NCBI GenBank assembly: GCA_964036155.1 | Contig: OZ038423.1 | Location: 27,915,249 to 27,979,248 of the forward strand | From: Diploscapter coronatus | Lineage: Eukaryota; Nematoda; Chromadorea; Rhabditida; Rhabditidae | Length of the DNA: 64,000 nt | Direction of reading: 5' to 3' | Part shown: positions 51,701 to 62,771 of the stretch, one piece after another | Layout of the letters: every line of letters starts with the position of its first letter | Numbering within the stretch: the stretch's first letter is position 1 | Notes under the pieces: generated by a model | The model's database searches: none | What the model saw: the letters and a program-made list of their open reading frames with translations, nothing else | What the model was told of the DNA's origin: nothing | Position numbers and translations under genes: made by a program

Positions 51701-53334
51701 TTAGCGAGGTGTCGCCTATCGACGAGAGCAATACATAGAATTTTCCAGACTTGGGGACTCTTCCACCGCGAAAATTCGGCCATCATTTCTCGCTCATTTA
51801 TTAAAGATAGTAATTCAAAGTTGACTGGAATAATTCACCACATAAGCGGTATTTGTGGTGGAAAAGTTTCGTCTAGAATTTTCTTGTAGCACAATATAGG
51901 ACTTGAAACGCAACTAAAAAAGATCTTTTTTTAAATTAGATAGAATTACTTTCTTTCATCACATTCGAAATAAAGATGTTAAATATATATATGATTTTGT
52001 CACTTTCGTGAAGAGTATCTCCTAATCATTTAAAAATATATCTTTCAATGTTAATAATCTTGACCATAGTTTGTGCACAGTTAATTATAAAAAAAGAAAT
52101 TCAAGCGCATTTATGATTTGTGTGAAACCTATCTAATTAAAAAAGCAATTCAGAAAAATCTCACCTTATACCCATCATATAGATTGTCGACGTTGTGCCA
52201 TTTCTTTTCGCCCCACGTCGACGCCTTCGTCTTCAGATCGGCCAGCAGAGCGGCCTCTCGCTTCGAGCGACGACCGCGACGCGGATTCTCAATCGCAACA
52301 TCCGCTTTCTTGCCCTCATCATTCTGCACAGAGGGCGAGTTCATCTGAAACTAATAATTATTATAATTATTGTATCTTTAAAACAAAACTTGCAATGATA
52401 GTCCGAAAACATTATCTTCATTGCATATTCTCAAGGAATTTAGTTCGATAAAAAATCGGTAAAATGATAGATTTAGACTTCTAGGCGAAAAGTCAATATT
52501 AGAAAAATCTTACTTCACTAGTCGGAGGAGGAGCAGAAGACACATCTTTCACATGAGCAGTGCTCCCCCCTCTGTCCATTTCCCGATTCTGACCGGTCAT
52601 TTTCTCGACTTCTGCATTGCTCTCCCCGAGCCCTGCCTCGTTCTGATCATCGTTGTCCTGTCTCTCACCGCCGCTCTTCGCAACCTTCTCGAGAATGCGT
52701 GACACGATCGAGCTGTATTCCTGGAAAATATTTTTTATTTTATTTTAAAACAATGCTTGAAAGCCGTAGTGATGGTTTTAAAATTTCAAAGAGTAAATGG
52801 TTTACTTGAAACATACAATTTTGGTAATGGGCAAACTTTTTGTACACTTGAAAATCGATTTCCTATTCAGGGATAGGAAGATCTGGATCTCATCAAAATA
52901 ATAATTGGTATCTTTGAAACATAACAAAATCGCTTCTAAAAGAATTAAAGATGTCTCAGACCTGGTTCTTGACAACCTTTGGAGTACTGGGTTTCTCGCT
53001 ATTCTTATTGGTGAAATTGGGAGACTTGAAAGTCGATGTCGGAGTGCCGAGCAGCGATCCAGGAGCAGGCGACGACGTTACCGGATTCTGGAGCACCGAC
53101 GACAGATCGAAGGATTCTGTCATCTGGAAAACACACAGTAATTCAGAATCTTTATAAGAGAAAATTAAAAGCAACCAGGTTGAAATTTTTGGAAAAAAAA
53201 CATTTTTTCTAAAGTCCAACAAAAATCCAGAAATTTTATTTTTTACCCTTTTTTACCTGAGGCGACGAAGCGGCTTCCGAATTTCCCTCCGGACTTACTG
53301 GACCCGACGAATCCAAACTATCTCCGGGCGACAT
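48764..53334 (-). CDS. Unrecognised Ser/Pro/Thr-rich, probably nuclear protein (633 aa)
   Basis: Twelve exons on the minus strand, all phases consistent: 53334-53257, 53123-52962, 52720-52514, 52344-52165, 51680-51552, 51385-51080, 50632-50510, 50358-50296, 50232-49975, 49813-49643, 49347-49185, 48825-48764. I do not recognise the family. The protein is rich in Ser, Pro, Thr, Asn and Gln and looks largely disordered. Two clusters, RRGRRSKREA (about 260) and KRGRRSKAD near the C-terminus, resemble AT-hook-like or nuclear-localisation motifs, and KTKSKRTYNTRRK is a third basic patch. KASTWGEKKWHNVDNLYDGYK is the most ordered-looking stretch, along with an Ala/Leu segment near 470 (AAEHALAAATTANLFFAIYP). 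No signal peptide is present. A chromatin or transcription role is inference only. The first ten exons are each a multiple of three. An AATAAA lies about 160 bases downstream (minus strand, 48604-48599). Confidence 0.85.
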
Positions 53335-54364
53335 GGCTGAAAATAAACAAAAATGAGTAAAATCTGCGGCGAGAAATTTGATGAAATGAAGCGAAGAGCA
53401 AGTTGTCGTCACGCACAAGACAATGCAAAGTAACCAAATCTGGGGTGATTTTGTGCCCGAATCTCGAACAAAATACAGGACAGGTGGCCAGAACAAGAGA
53501 GAAATAATGAATGATTGAAAAATCAATAGAAAAGGAAATCGGCAAAAATCGGGCGAATTTTGCCAAATGTCGAAAATGAACGATGAAATTTACATCATTG
53601 CCGTTTTTCAGTTTCATCGTTTTTTTTTTAATGTTTCTTTATATTCCTTCGTCTGTAAGTTTTCCTATTCTTCGTCCTCACTATTGCAAAATTTAGATGG
53701 TCTTCAGAATTTTACAGATCTAATCGTCGCGATTTCCTATGTTTCGATAAGCCAATATTACGAGTTTCGAAATCTCCAGCCTTGACTCTTTTTCACAAGT
53801 CATCGAAACTCAAACTATTTTCGCATTTTTCCCAAGGGATTATCAACCTCTGATAAGAAACGAAAGAGCATACAACTCAATGGCAATAGAGTAAAAGTGC
53901 TGGTAAATAAGCTGACCTCGATCTATGAAATTGCATCATCGAAAATGTGCATTTTGTGGCAAAACCCTTTAGAAACACATCATTTGTAAACGTGGTTTAA
54001 GGATAGCCTTTGCCCGTTTTATTGAAAACTCTCAGAAAACTATTATTATTGTTTTTTGCAATTCTTACTTTTCGTGTCAATCGTTTTCGAATTGCTTGGA
54101 CAAAGAAAAATAGGCGTGTCTTGCAACGTTCTTTTCTCGTTCAAATAACGATTTTTCGCTGGCAGAATATGAAAGACTCTGTGCACTTTGTAGTTTCGAC
54201 TTTTCCAATAACATTTTTAGCTTTCAATTATTAATTATCCAATTTGTACTATTATCTTCTATTTCAACTTGATCTGTACAGTTTATTGAAAATAACGCTT
54301 TATTCTCCATGATTCTTTGACGCATAGTTAATTATTCACATTTTTTCTTTATTTTAATTCCAGG
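53335..54364. other. Shared upstream region of two divergent genes
   Basis: About 1.03 kb separates the starts of the unknown nuclear gene (-) and the transporter gene (+). It should contain both promoters. It is AT-rich, with no ORF worth calling and no specific site I can name. ATTCCAG lies just before the transporter ATG. Confidence 0.6.
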
Positions 54365-56492
54365 ATGAAGTCCTCGAGTCCAACCATCACGATATTTTCC
54401 GTTCCCCTTCCGAAACCCATTTTCTACACGTACATTTTATCGATCCTCTATAATGTGTCATTCTTCATGCAGCTTACCGCAACCCCATATTTGGTAAAGA
54501 AAGTCAATGTATCGGACCAGGATTACGGTAATTTTAACTGTTATTAAAAAGAACTTGCGAACCACAACTTATTATTTTTATGAGATGTTTTCATTCTTTT
54601 TCATAGAATATCATGCCATTTCTAAGCGACAACATGCTGAAAAGTAAAATTCCAGGCTATTTCCAAACTTTATTTGGTTTTTTTCAAATGATTGGCGGTC
54701 CTCTGTTCGGATACGCGATTCAGAAATTCGGTATTCGGTGGGCCCTGCATCTGTGCTATTTTTCGACTGTACTCTCAGGAGTCAGTCTGTATTATTCGTA
54801 TGTAAGCCTTTATTATCATAATTGTTTTTTTAATTTACAAGGAATTTTTATACTGCCTTTTTCTTATTCTATTTTAATTTCAGAATTTCACTTCTCTAAT
54901 GTTATCGAGGCTGCCTTGTTTGTTTATGCATGGCCAGCAGTCACACCAAACGATGCTATCCGCGTTGACCCAACCTGGAAAGGAACGGACCGTAGCGTTT
55001 GGAAGAATGGGGCTTACGTTCGGTAATTCATAATTACTATAGAAAAATTATTACGGGAAAATAATATTACCACCCTTATAGCGATGTTTATAAGAATTTC
55101 TTGAGACATGCCTGAAAACTCTTTTCATCTTTAACATAATTCCAAATTGAAAGGCGACTATTTTCAAACATATTTATCGCATATAGCCATCAGCTGCATT
55201 GTGATGTAGCGTGAATTGCTATTATTTACCCATTTCTCGATACAAACCCAAAAAGTTTCATTTAGGCATCGGCTTCCTATTCGCCCCAGCCACTTCCATT
55301 CTCGTGACCAAGTTATTCCACGACACAGCCCCGATTCTCTTCTCGGCATTTTTGTCGATAGTTCCTGCGATCGTTCTCGAGCTGTACATAGACAGAAAAT
55401 CGTATGAAGGGGTAAAGATTGTCATTTCTAAACATCGAAATTGTGTTTTTATTGGTTAACTTTATATTTTTCAGCATGAAAATTCCCCTGATACTGAACA
55501 GAAGAATGTCGTGATGAATATCACGAATACCGTTAGAATTTTGTCAAAACCTGGAATCGTGAACGTGCTTCTGAAGAAGAATTTTCCGGTTGCCCCGATG
55601 CTTCTAACGTTCTCCTTTATGCATGTAAGAATTTTATCCGAATATTTTATCATTTTGTCTATTTTCAGGTTTATTTCATCGAGAAATTCAACGCCACGCC
55701 GACTGATTCGCAGATCATTCAGATGATTACAGGTCTTTTCTAGTGTTTTTTATTTGAAAAAAAAACAAACCAGGGAATTCAGGGATTTTCATAATGTTCT
55801 CGAACGGATTCGGAGTGATATGGCTTAGGAAGAAGTTCGAGGAACAGACGTTGCTGATTATTGGGAGCGTTTGTTTCGTAGGTTTATTTCCATTCTATTG
55901 TTTCAATACAGAATTACGAAATTAATTTTTAGGAGAACATAGAAAGTTACACAATTTGTTTTTCATAGTATTTTTTCAGATCATCGCATTCATTCTATTC
56001 TTCTTCCTGAATTACCTATACTTCATTCTGGTAATCATGCCCTTCTGCGCCTTAGGAATGTCTATAGTCGGAACGGTTGCCGACTCACTGCTTACTGCTT
56101 TGGTCGAAGAATCTGAACAGGTAAAAATACGCATTTACATCATTGTACGGCTCATAGAAAAGGGCACCGGAACACCAATTAGAAAAAGGCACCACCCTTT
56201 CTGAAATAGTATGAGGAAGCAAGAGAAGAAAAGAAAAAAAGCCGGTGCCTTTTTCTAGGAGTCCATAAAACAACATAAACTCGTATATTTGCAGGGCCTG
56301 GTGCTCGGTATTGCTACCGGCATCAACTCATTCGTTCGGACATTCGCCCCTGCGTTCGCTGGAGTCGCCGTCGTTCACTACGGGTTCTCGTTTCTGTCTC
56401 TGATCGGAGCCGCTTCTTCTGTGATCGGACTGCTATTGTGCCTACTTTGGCCGATTGATAGTCATTTATTGAAGAAGGCAAAACATGAATAG
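54365..56492 (+). CDS. SLC22A18-like MFS transporter (413 aa)
   Basis: Integral membrane transporter of the major facilitator superfamily, probably an organic-cation/H+ carrier by homology to SLC22A18. Exons: 54365-54527, 54656-54801, 54884-55022, 55266-55411, 55475-55624, 55669-55732, 55783-55877, 55980-56120, 56295-56492, all in phase. The length matches the human protein (about 424). The TM2-3 region GYFQTLFGFFQMIGGPLFGY, then QKFGIRWAL, corresponds to the family pattern GYLQTTFGVLQLLGGPVFGR. SRLPCLFMHGQQ and ERTVAFGRMGLTFGIGFLFAP match the TM4-5 region, and about a dozen hydrophobic segments are visible. Start chosen because ATTCCAG precedes the ATG by one base. At exon 7 a second acceptor nine bases earlier (55774) is also in frame and would add three residues. 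The protein ends in LLKKAKHE, a lysine-rich tail. Substrate is not shown by the sequence. Confidence 0.92.
56151..56261. repeat. Small inverted-repeat element in the last transporter intron
   Basis: CTCATAGAAAAGGGCACCGG and CCGGTGCCTTTTTCTAGGAG are near-perfect 20-bp inverted repeats 111 bp apart end to end, with a third, direct copy (TAGAAAAAGGCACCACC) inside. It nearly fills the 174-bp intron 56121-56294. MITE-like. Confidence 0.7.
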
Positions 56493-57246
56493 AGAACTTT
56501 AATGAAACTGCAAACTTTGTGAAAGATATTTTGAACAAAAAAATGAATCGACTATGAATCCTCGTATTTGCATTTTCTCATTATATAAAAAGCAGGGCAT
56601 CATTTTTCCTTAAAATTTATAGAATAGAAATGATTTTAGCTTATTTTCTTCTCAAAGCGTTAAGAATGAAGGTGATAGTTTATGGATGAGTGGATTCCTT
56701 GGTTGATTCTAGTTCATAGAATTTCTAGTCATTCAGTATCTCGAAATTCGGGTACCCTATTGCGATTTTCACTTATGATTTTTTCCAGAGGATCGTTGTT
56801 GTATACTTAGATTTTTTATAATTGAAAATAAACTTGTCTTCTGATCAGTTCATTCTATCCAAGAGAAAATTTTATTTTTAAACCTCTTGATTGATATGAT
56901 ATGATATAGTGATGACTAATAATGCCATTCTACGTGACAAATAGTTGACTTATCGACAATATTTGGAGTCAAAAATTCTGATTGAGAAATGATATTTCAG
57001 GTAGTTTTGAAGTTATATGCTAATACATTCAATTAACGATTTTATCACGCTGTTTTGCAACACGTAATGAACTCTTATCAATTTGCGCACTATCAAGCTC
57101 AAAATTGGGACCGCTTAAGCGTAGTGCCGTGAGGCTCCACCTCGAAGAAAATCCCGTAGAAAAGTGGGATTATATTTTTCATCATTTTATGAAATTTTGT
57201 CTTGAACTATGCTCGATTTAAAATATAAATTTAGGCATACTTGAAA
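56493..57246. other. Intergenic: transporter 3' UTR and upstream of the peptidase gene
   Basis: AT-rich, no ORF called. AATAAA at 56827-56832 may end the transporter transcript. An acceptor-like AAATTTAG lies a few bases before the next gene's ATG. At 754 bp the gap is longer than usual for a nematode operon. Confidence 0.55.
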
Positions 57247-60200
57247 ATGATTCGTTGCTTTAAATTTTTGGTTTGTACTTTGGCGATTTCAATAGTTGTT
57301 TCTGAATATAATCCACCTCCATTCGTTAGAGGTCGACCTAGAAAAGGGCTTGTGGTAAGAGTTATTTAGTAAATCGAAATTTTATGTTTGATAAAACTAC
57401 TCGGTACGCCATATATGATTTTCAAATCATATTGAACAGATGGTAGAAATCTGAATTCTGGATGCATTCGTAGATATTTATCTAAAAAGGTAAATTGTTC
57501 CTGTAATAAATAATTACCTTCAGAATCATTGGCTATACACCGAAGATGCCGCTATAAAATGCGATCCAGCTAATGGTAATAATACCGATGATAAGTACCT
57601 GGTCCTCAATGATACGATAACTCAATATGTCGACCATTTCGACGTCAATAATAAAGCCACGTGGAAGCAGGTCTGAATTTATTATTTCTCCGAAACTAAA
57701 AACGAGCAATCTCAGAGGTACCAATACAACAGCAAGTTTTTTGATCCCAAGAATGGTACAGTATTTCTAATGCTCGGCGGGGAATGTAAGAAAAATCGAG
57801 AAAAATTGGTTAAAAATAAAACCTTTAAGCTCCAATATACTTTGGGGGAGAAAAATGGATCACTTGCGAAAATATTACCATGATGCAATGGGCTAAAGAA
57901 TTCCGAGCTGCTGCATTCCAACTCGAGCATAGATTCTATGGACCCAGTGAATACACTCCTTTCGGGTAATCAGGATTGCTGGCGGACCCGCATGAAAATT
58001 GGCACTATTTTCAAATTTAAATTTTTTACGGGAACTGTTGGTCGCAGTTACATTATTTGTAGTTTTCATAGGCTATCCAATGCTGAAAATTCCATTCGAT
58101 TTGATCCAGAAATAAGAAAGTTATGAATTTTTTCCCGAGGTCGAGTCTGTCAAAACTTCAAACTACCGTAATCCTGCATACGATCATTTTTATCAAAAAC
58201 GGATAGCATCACGAGAATCAGCGTGAAAAACTGAACAACATATATGAAAATCAGCCAAATCACCGGAAGTTCCGGTTTTCGAAATCGGAACCGGATTTTT
58301 TTTCTGAATTTAACTCAATCGAAGGATTACGCCCAAAAACTCTTAGCTAATGCTCTATTATAATTCTAGCAAAATTAAAAGTCCTATATTCTCAATGGAA
58401 AGCGACCATTTTTATCTGAATGCTTTCTTCATTATTTAGCCCGCCGTAGGCAAAGATGAATAAAATTCATTTCTCTAGTAATTTTTACATAGGAAAATCA
58501 GCTTCTGGATAGAATTTCTCCTATAAATAACATTTTGTCTTAGAACTTCACTGAGAGCAGCGCACTCGCGAGCCACCTTCGAGCCACCCACGAGGCACCT
58601 GCGAAGCACCCGCAGACGGCGCGCGCCACTCGTGGGTGCTTCGCGGGTGCGCTGCTCTCAGTGAGGTTTGGATGAAAACGGTATATGATATAACGAAGTT
58701 ACAATGAACATATAATGATTTCAAGAACATAGAATAAATTTTTGACAAACTATATTTCATAATGGTTTAGAAATCAAAATACCGAAAATTTGGGGTATTT
58801 TACAATCGATCAAGCACTTGCTGACATCAAGGAGTTCATCAATCAGATGAATCAGAAGTACTTCTCTAATGTGACGAAGCCTATTTGGGTTACATTTGGA
58901 GGATCTTACCCTGGTTATTTACCCACCGTTTTTTTTCCTGAAATCTAATTTCAGGCTCTTTATCAGCGTGGTTCCGTGAGACTTATCCCGAGATGACTGC
59001 CGGTGCAGTATCAACGTCATCGGCTGTCAACCTGTTCGTCGATTACTATGGTGGCATTTCTTTTTCGGGTGCTAAACTATGTTAATTTATTTAGGCTATG
59101 CGGTAAATACTGAGAAAATATTCCGAGAGATAAACAACACGTGTGCGGATAATGTCAAAACTGCCTTCACTCAAATAATTAATCGAGTCTATAACGGGGC
59201 TGCAGAAAGGCGTCAACTTGTGATCGACTTCAAGTATGATTTTCAAAATTTGAATCTAACGTAAAATATAAATTTAGCCTGTGTAGCAACTTCACGGAGA
59301 CCGCTATAACTAAGGCAGCTCAATTCTTCTTGCAGAATCTCTATGGCTATTTCCAAGGATATACTCAATACACGGGAGATAATAGGGTAAAATTTGTCAA
59401 TGACTGATTACTTAAGGCAAAATAAAGGGGCAAAATTTTTATGCATGAAAATTGACGCGTTGTTTGTAATGCACTCAACGACATTCACCGATTCGAGGAA
59501 TGCGCTTTGACGACTATTTGATATTGCGCAATGCACACCTTGCATATCGAATAATTATTAGTTTATTTAGTCTCAAATAATCGGTCATTGACAATAGGGC
59601 TACTTTTTTCTAAATTAACGAAAGCTTTTAGGATAACATCAGTCGATATTGCGTTAGTGTCGAGATTGCTTGCGACATAATGAATAATGCGAGCGAACCG
59701 GATCTTACGAAACGGTTAATTAATGTGGTACGATCTAAAACTATAATAACTTTGCGATTTCTTACATATCTAGTTAAACCATTACGATCAATGTGTGGGT
59801 TCAACTGGCTGTCGAACGAATAGCTACGCAGACTTCATCAGCTACTCTCGGAATTCTTCAAGCAAGGATGGAGAAGCCCGTAAATCTAGAGATTTGAAAT
59901 TTATCTAAAATTCCTATCATTCAGTATCTAACCGAGGATGGCTATGGCAGACTTGCACTGAATTGGGGTACTATCAAACGACAGATGGCGGAAATGGGGG
60001 AATGTTTGGGTCTTCAGTACCCTTAGAGTAAGATTATAAATCTTAACTTGATTTAACAAATTATTTAAACTGGGAATTATTTATTTCAATTTTTCAGTTT
60101 CTTCTCCGATCAGTGTATCGATATATTTGGTCCTAGCTACACGCTGGACAACACCTTCAAATTGGTCGATGCAGTCCGAACGAAATATGGCGGAGGGGAC

Positions 60201-61370
60201 AACTATAAAGATAATTAAATCAATTATTTACAGGGTGTTTCAAGTTTATCTCCCTATTTTATTTTTTATCCAAATTGAGTAAGGTTTTTTTGCATGGCAC
60301 TCTCCCTACGTTATAGTTTTGTTTGGTATAGCTCTTGAGTCGAAACCAATTATCCATACCTATAAAACCACCTGCTTTTGGGGAAACTCATTTTTGATAT
60401 CTAGGAAAGTTTTCAGAAATTCATAACTTTCTATGTGTACACATTCTAAAATAGGTCCTGGAACAAAAATTGATCACCACGTCATTCTACACAACATGCT
60501 GAAAGGATGAATTTTTCCAACGTCATTTACGCGTAAAGGAAGTACGGATCGAAAAGTCCGCAATCAGGACGCGAAAAGTGCGCATTTCTGCCGAAATTGG
60601 TATTCGAAAAAATTATCTTTTGATTAGTGATAGTCTAGAAACCAAATGCTGTCGAATAAAAAAAGAATCATCGAATTTACTTTAGAAATAAGAAAGTTAT
60701 GAATTTTTGAACATTTTTTTAGATAGAAAAAGTTAGCTTCTCCAAAAACAGGTGGTTTTACGGGTATGGATAATTGGTTTCGACTCAAAAGCTATACCAA
60801 GCAAAACTATAACGTAGGGAAAGTACCATGCAAAAAAAACCCTACTCAATTTGGATAAAAAAATACAATAGGGAGATAAACTTGAAACACCCGGTACTTT
60901 AGGTGAACAAATTTAGTTTTAGGAACCAAAGTCGTGTTTCCCAACGGAAATTATGATCCATGGCAGTCTTTGGGTTATCAAAAATCCGATAACCTAAGCG
61001 ATATTGATGCGTTCTTGATCGAAGGTAGTTTTCGGATAATTATTTCTTTCGAAGCAATTTAAGAAGAAAAGTTGATTGAAAACTTTGCAAAATTTACTTA
61101 TTGACGTATGAATTTCAGGAACTGCTCATTGTGCTGACATGTGAGTATTCTTCATAAATTATAAGTTTTAAAGAACTAAGCATTTGGGACAATTTCAGGT
61201 ATGCTCCATCGGCGAACGACAAGGCTAGCTTGGTAGATGCAAGAAAACGAATTCATAACCACCTCGCCAAGTGGATCAATGACGCGCAAATCGCGAGAAC
61301 GCAAGAAGCAGCATCATCAACGATATTCTGTGGACTTATTATTGGAATTATTGCTATCATGAATAACTGA
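57247..61370 (+). CDS. S28-family serine peptidase (K12H4.7 / PRCP-like), 553 aa
   Basis: Secreted or lysosomal peptidase that by family cleaves after proline or acts as an aminopeptidase. Exons: 57247-57354, 57524-57670, 57716-57785, 57830-57965, 58771-58913, 58955-59050, 59095-59233, 59278-59386, 59632-59727, 59774-59879, 59925-60027, 60098-60210, 60923-61024, 61119-61140, 61199-61370. Residues 1-19 are a signal peptide. Family marks: YVDHFDVNNKATWKQRYQYN, LEHRFYGPSEYTPFG, FGGSYPGSLSAWFRE with nucleophile Ser about 199, WLWQTCTELGYYQTT, FPNGNYDPW with Asp about 467, and GTAHCADM with His about 493. So the full catalytic triad is encoded. The C-terminus is hydrophobic (STIFCGLIIGIIAIM), perhaps a GPI signal or anchor. 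Oddity: exon 12 ends AAAG|ATAATT, not GT; reading through gives a stop three codons later, losing Asp and His. Introns carry several foldback elements. It is either a functional gene with a rare donor or a recently damaged one. Confidence 0.88.
58543..58668. repeat. GC-rich hairpin in peptidase intron 4
   Basis: The left arm begins CACTGAGAGCAGCGCACTCG and the right arm ends CGGGTGCGCTGCTCTCAGTG, near-perfect complements. Pairing continues inward (ACCCACGAG with CTCGTGGGT), making a stem of 45 bp or more. The left arm is itself built of CGAGCCACC/CGAAGCACC-like units. It is strikingly GC-rich within an AT-rich 805-bp intron (57966-58770). Probably a foldback mobile element; its extrusion could affect replication or splicing. 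Confidence 0.85.
59394..59594. mobile_element. MITE family A, copy 1 (in a peptidase intron)
   Basis: About 200 bp bounded by inverted repeats TTGTCAATGACTGATTA and TAATCGGTCATTGACAA. The 3' half (GACGACTATTTG, GCAATGCACACCTTGCATAT, TTTATTTAGTCTCAA) is clearly related to the element at 63769. No coding potential. It lies inside the intron 59387-59631. Confidence 0.75.
60231..60894. mobile_element. Mariner/Tc1-like MITE, 664 bp with about 150-bp TIRs
   Basis: The element begins CAGGGTGTTTCAAGTTTATC and ends in the reverse complement, GATAAACTTGAAACACCCGG. Arms stay nearly identical for about 150 bp, up to the CAGGTGG/CCACCTG blocks. It is flanked on both sides by TA, the expected mariner/Tc1 target duplication. 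The interior has no transposase ORF, so it is non-autonomous. It has inserted into the intron between peptidase exons 12 and 13, stretching what was an intron of about 48 bp to 712 bp. Confidence 0.88.
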
Positions 61371-62771
61371 GTGCTTGAGATGAGATAAAAGGAGTGTCTT
61401 CCTTTCTTCCTCTCTTGTGAGCCTCGGATGCGCGAGAGGCGAGCATTTGTTCATTAGACGATTTATTTATTTTCTTTCGTTTTTTCACATTTTTAAAGGC
61501 AATTATCGATAATCAGTTCACTCAGTCATGTTCATTAACGAAGGCCCTTTGCATGCGAAACTTTTACGGATTTCAGTGGCGTGTCAGACACCTATTACCG
61601 TACTTCATTAGTATTAAGCACATTTCATATGCTATTATTTGACTTCTCGTTTTAACGCGGTAAAAATATATATTATTTGGCTCCCATGCTTCGAAACGAG
61701 TGAAATATTTGTCTCTTTTCTTTTTCAGGAGGGGGAAAGCAAAAAAGGATGCCATGCCGTCTGGAATATTTTCTTTTATTCGCGATACACGTATTGTAAG
61801 AGTAAAGAAGACGTGGCTTGTGTTCGTTAATGAACATGACTGAGTGGATGATGGATTTTTGTTTGTTTGTTTATTATATCATTGTAACAAAAATAGTTGC
61901 ATTTTATCTTTGTAGTAATAACGGTTGGTCGTGGATGATCGGACCGGCCAACCAGCGAATGCAAATAGTAGGTTGGAGGTAGTAGTAGTAAACCTTTATT
62001 TTACAGATAAATATAAAATCAAATCGTTCAAATGAAACTAAATAAATCAATAGGCTCGAAGCCTGTGGCGGTTGATCTGGCTGTATGCTTTGATCACAAG
62101 AAAAGATAAGACAGACAGACAACAAATAAAGGAAGAATGAGCAACGGTCTGTCTCGACTTTTGACGCATAGAACGGAGCTGGCTGGTTCAATATTCTCCA
62201 GCCCCAACTACAGACCAGAATGTAAAGGTCGATTTATCGACAATTTTTAAACATCTACCCAAATTTCGGCGAAACTTCCCAATTGCACGTGAACTAATGT
62301 ATCAAACTGATCCTCATTAAGGGTGTAAGTGGTTTACGATTTGTGAGTTGGAATTTAATATCCAAAAGATTAACAAGGGCTCAAAACAGATTTTGCCAAA
62401 ATTAGAGACACCCCCAAAAATGAGGTTGAAAGATAGAAATTGCCGAAAAGTGGCATCGGACGAGGCCAACCTTACACTCAAACTACAGTTTTTAGCGATT
62501 CGCAAATAATTAGCGATAATCTGGGAGGTTTTTCAAAAATTCGATTTCTCTTTTGCTCGTCTTTTCAGACGATTTAGGAAATATCAAAGAGAATTGAGAG
62601 ATTTCGAAGATTAGTTCGCGATTCGTAACGGTTTGTTCGAGTTGATCGGATTTGGGGCTAATCGCTTCCCTCGATCCGTCTCTGATTGCCACCGGGTTTA
62701 TAAGGCCGAAAGGGCGAAGTGAGATTGTTCACTTTCAACCCTTACAAGTTGTAAAATTTTACAGAAACGTC
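61371..62771. other. Intergenic between peptidase gene and the last gene
   Basis: Contains the peptidase 3' UTR, a 328-bp inverted-repeat element (61519-61846) and AT-rich DNA without a supported ORF. The 400 bases before 62772 are the likely promoter of the last gene. Confidence 0.55.
61519..61846. mobile_element. MITE-like element with perfect 24-bp terminal inverted repeats
   Basis: The left end starts CACTCAGTCATGTTCATTAA and the right end is its exact reverse complement over 24 bases (61823-61846). The 280-bp interior has no coding capacity. No clear target-site duplication was seen. Perfect TIRs suggest a young insertion, just downstream of the peptidase gene. Confidence 0.75.

Noticed and set aside
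60211..60922. U12-type AT-AC intron in the peptidase gene
   Set aside because: The donor is ATAATT, not the ATATCC expected for AT-AC introns, the acceptor is TTTTAG, and nematodes studied so far lack the minor spliceosome.
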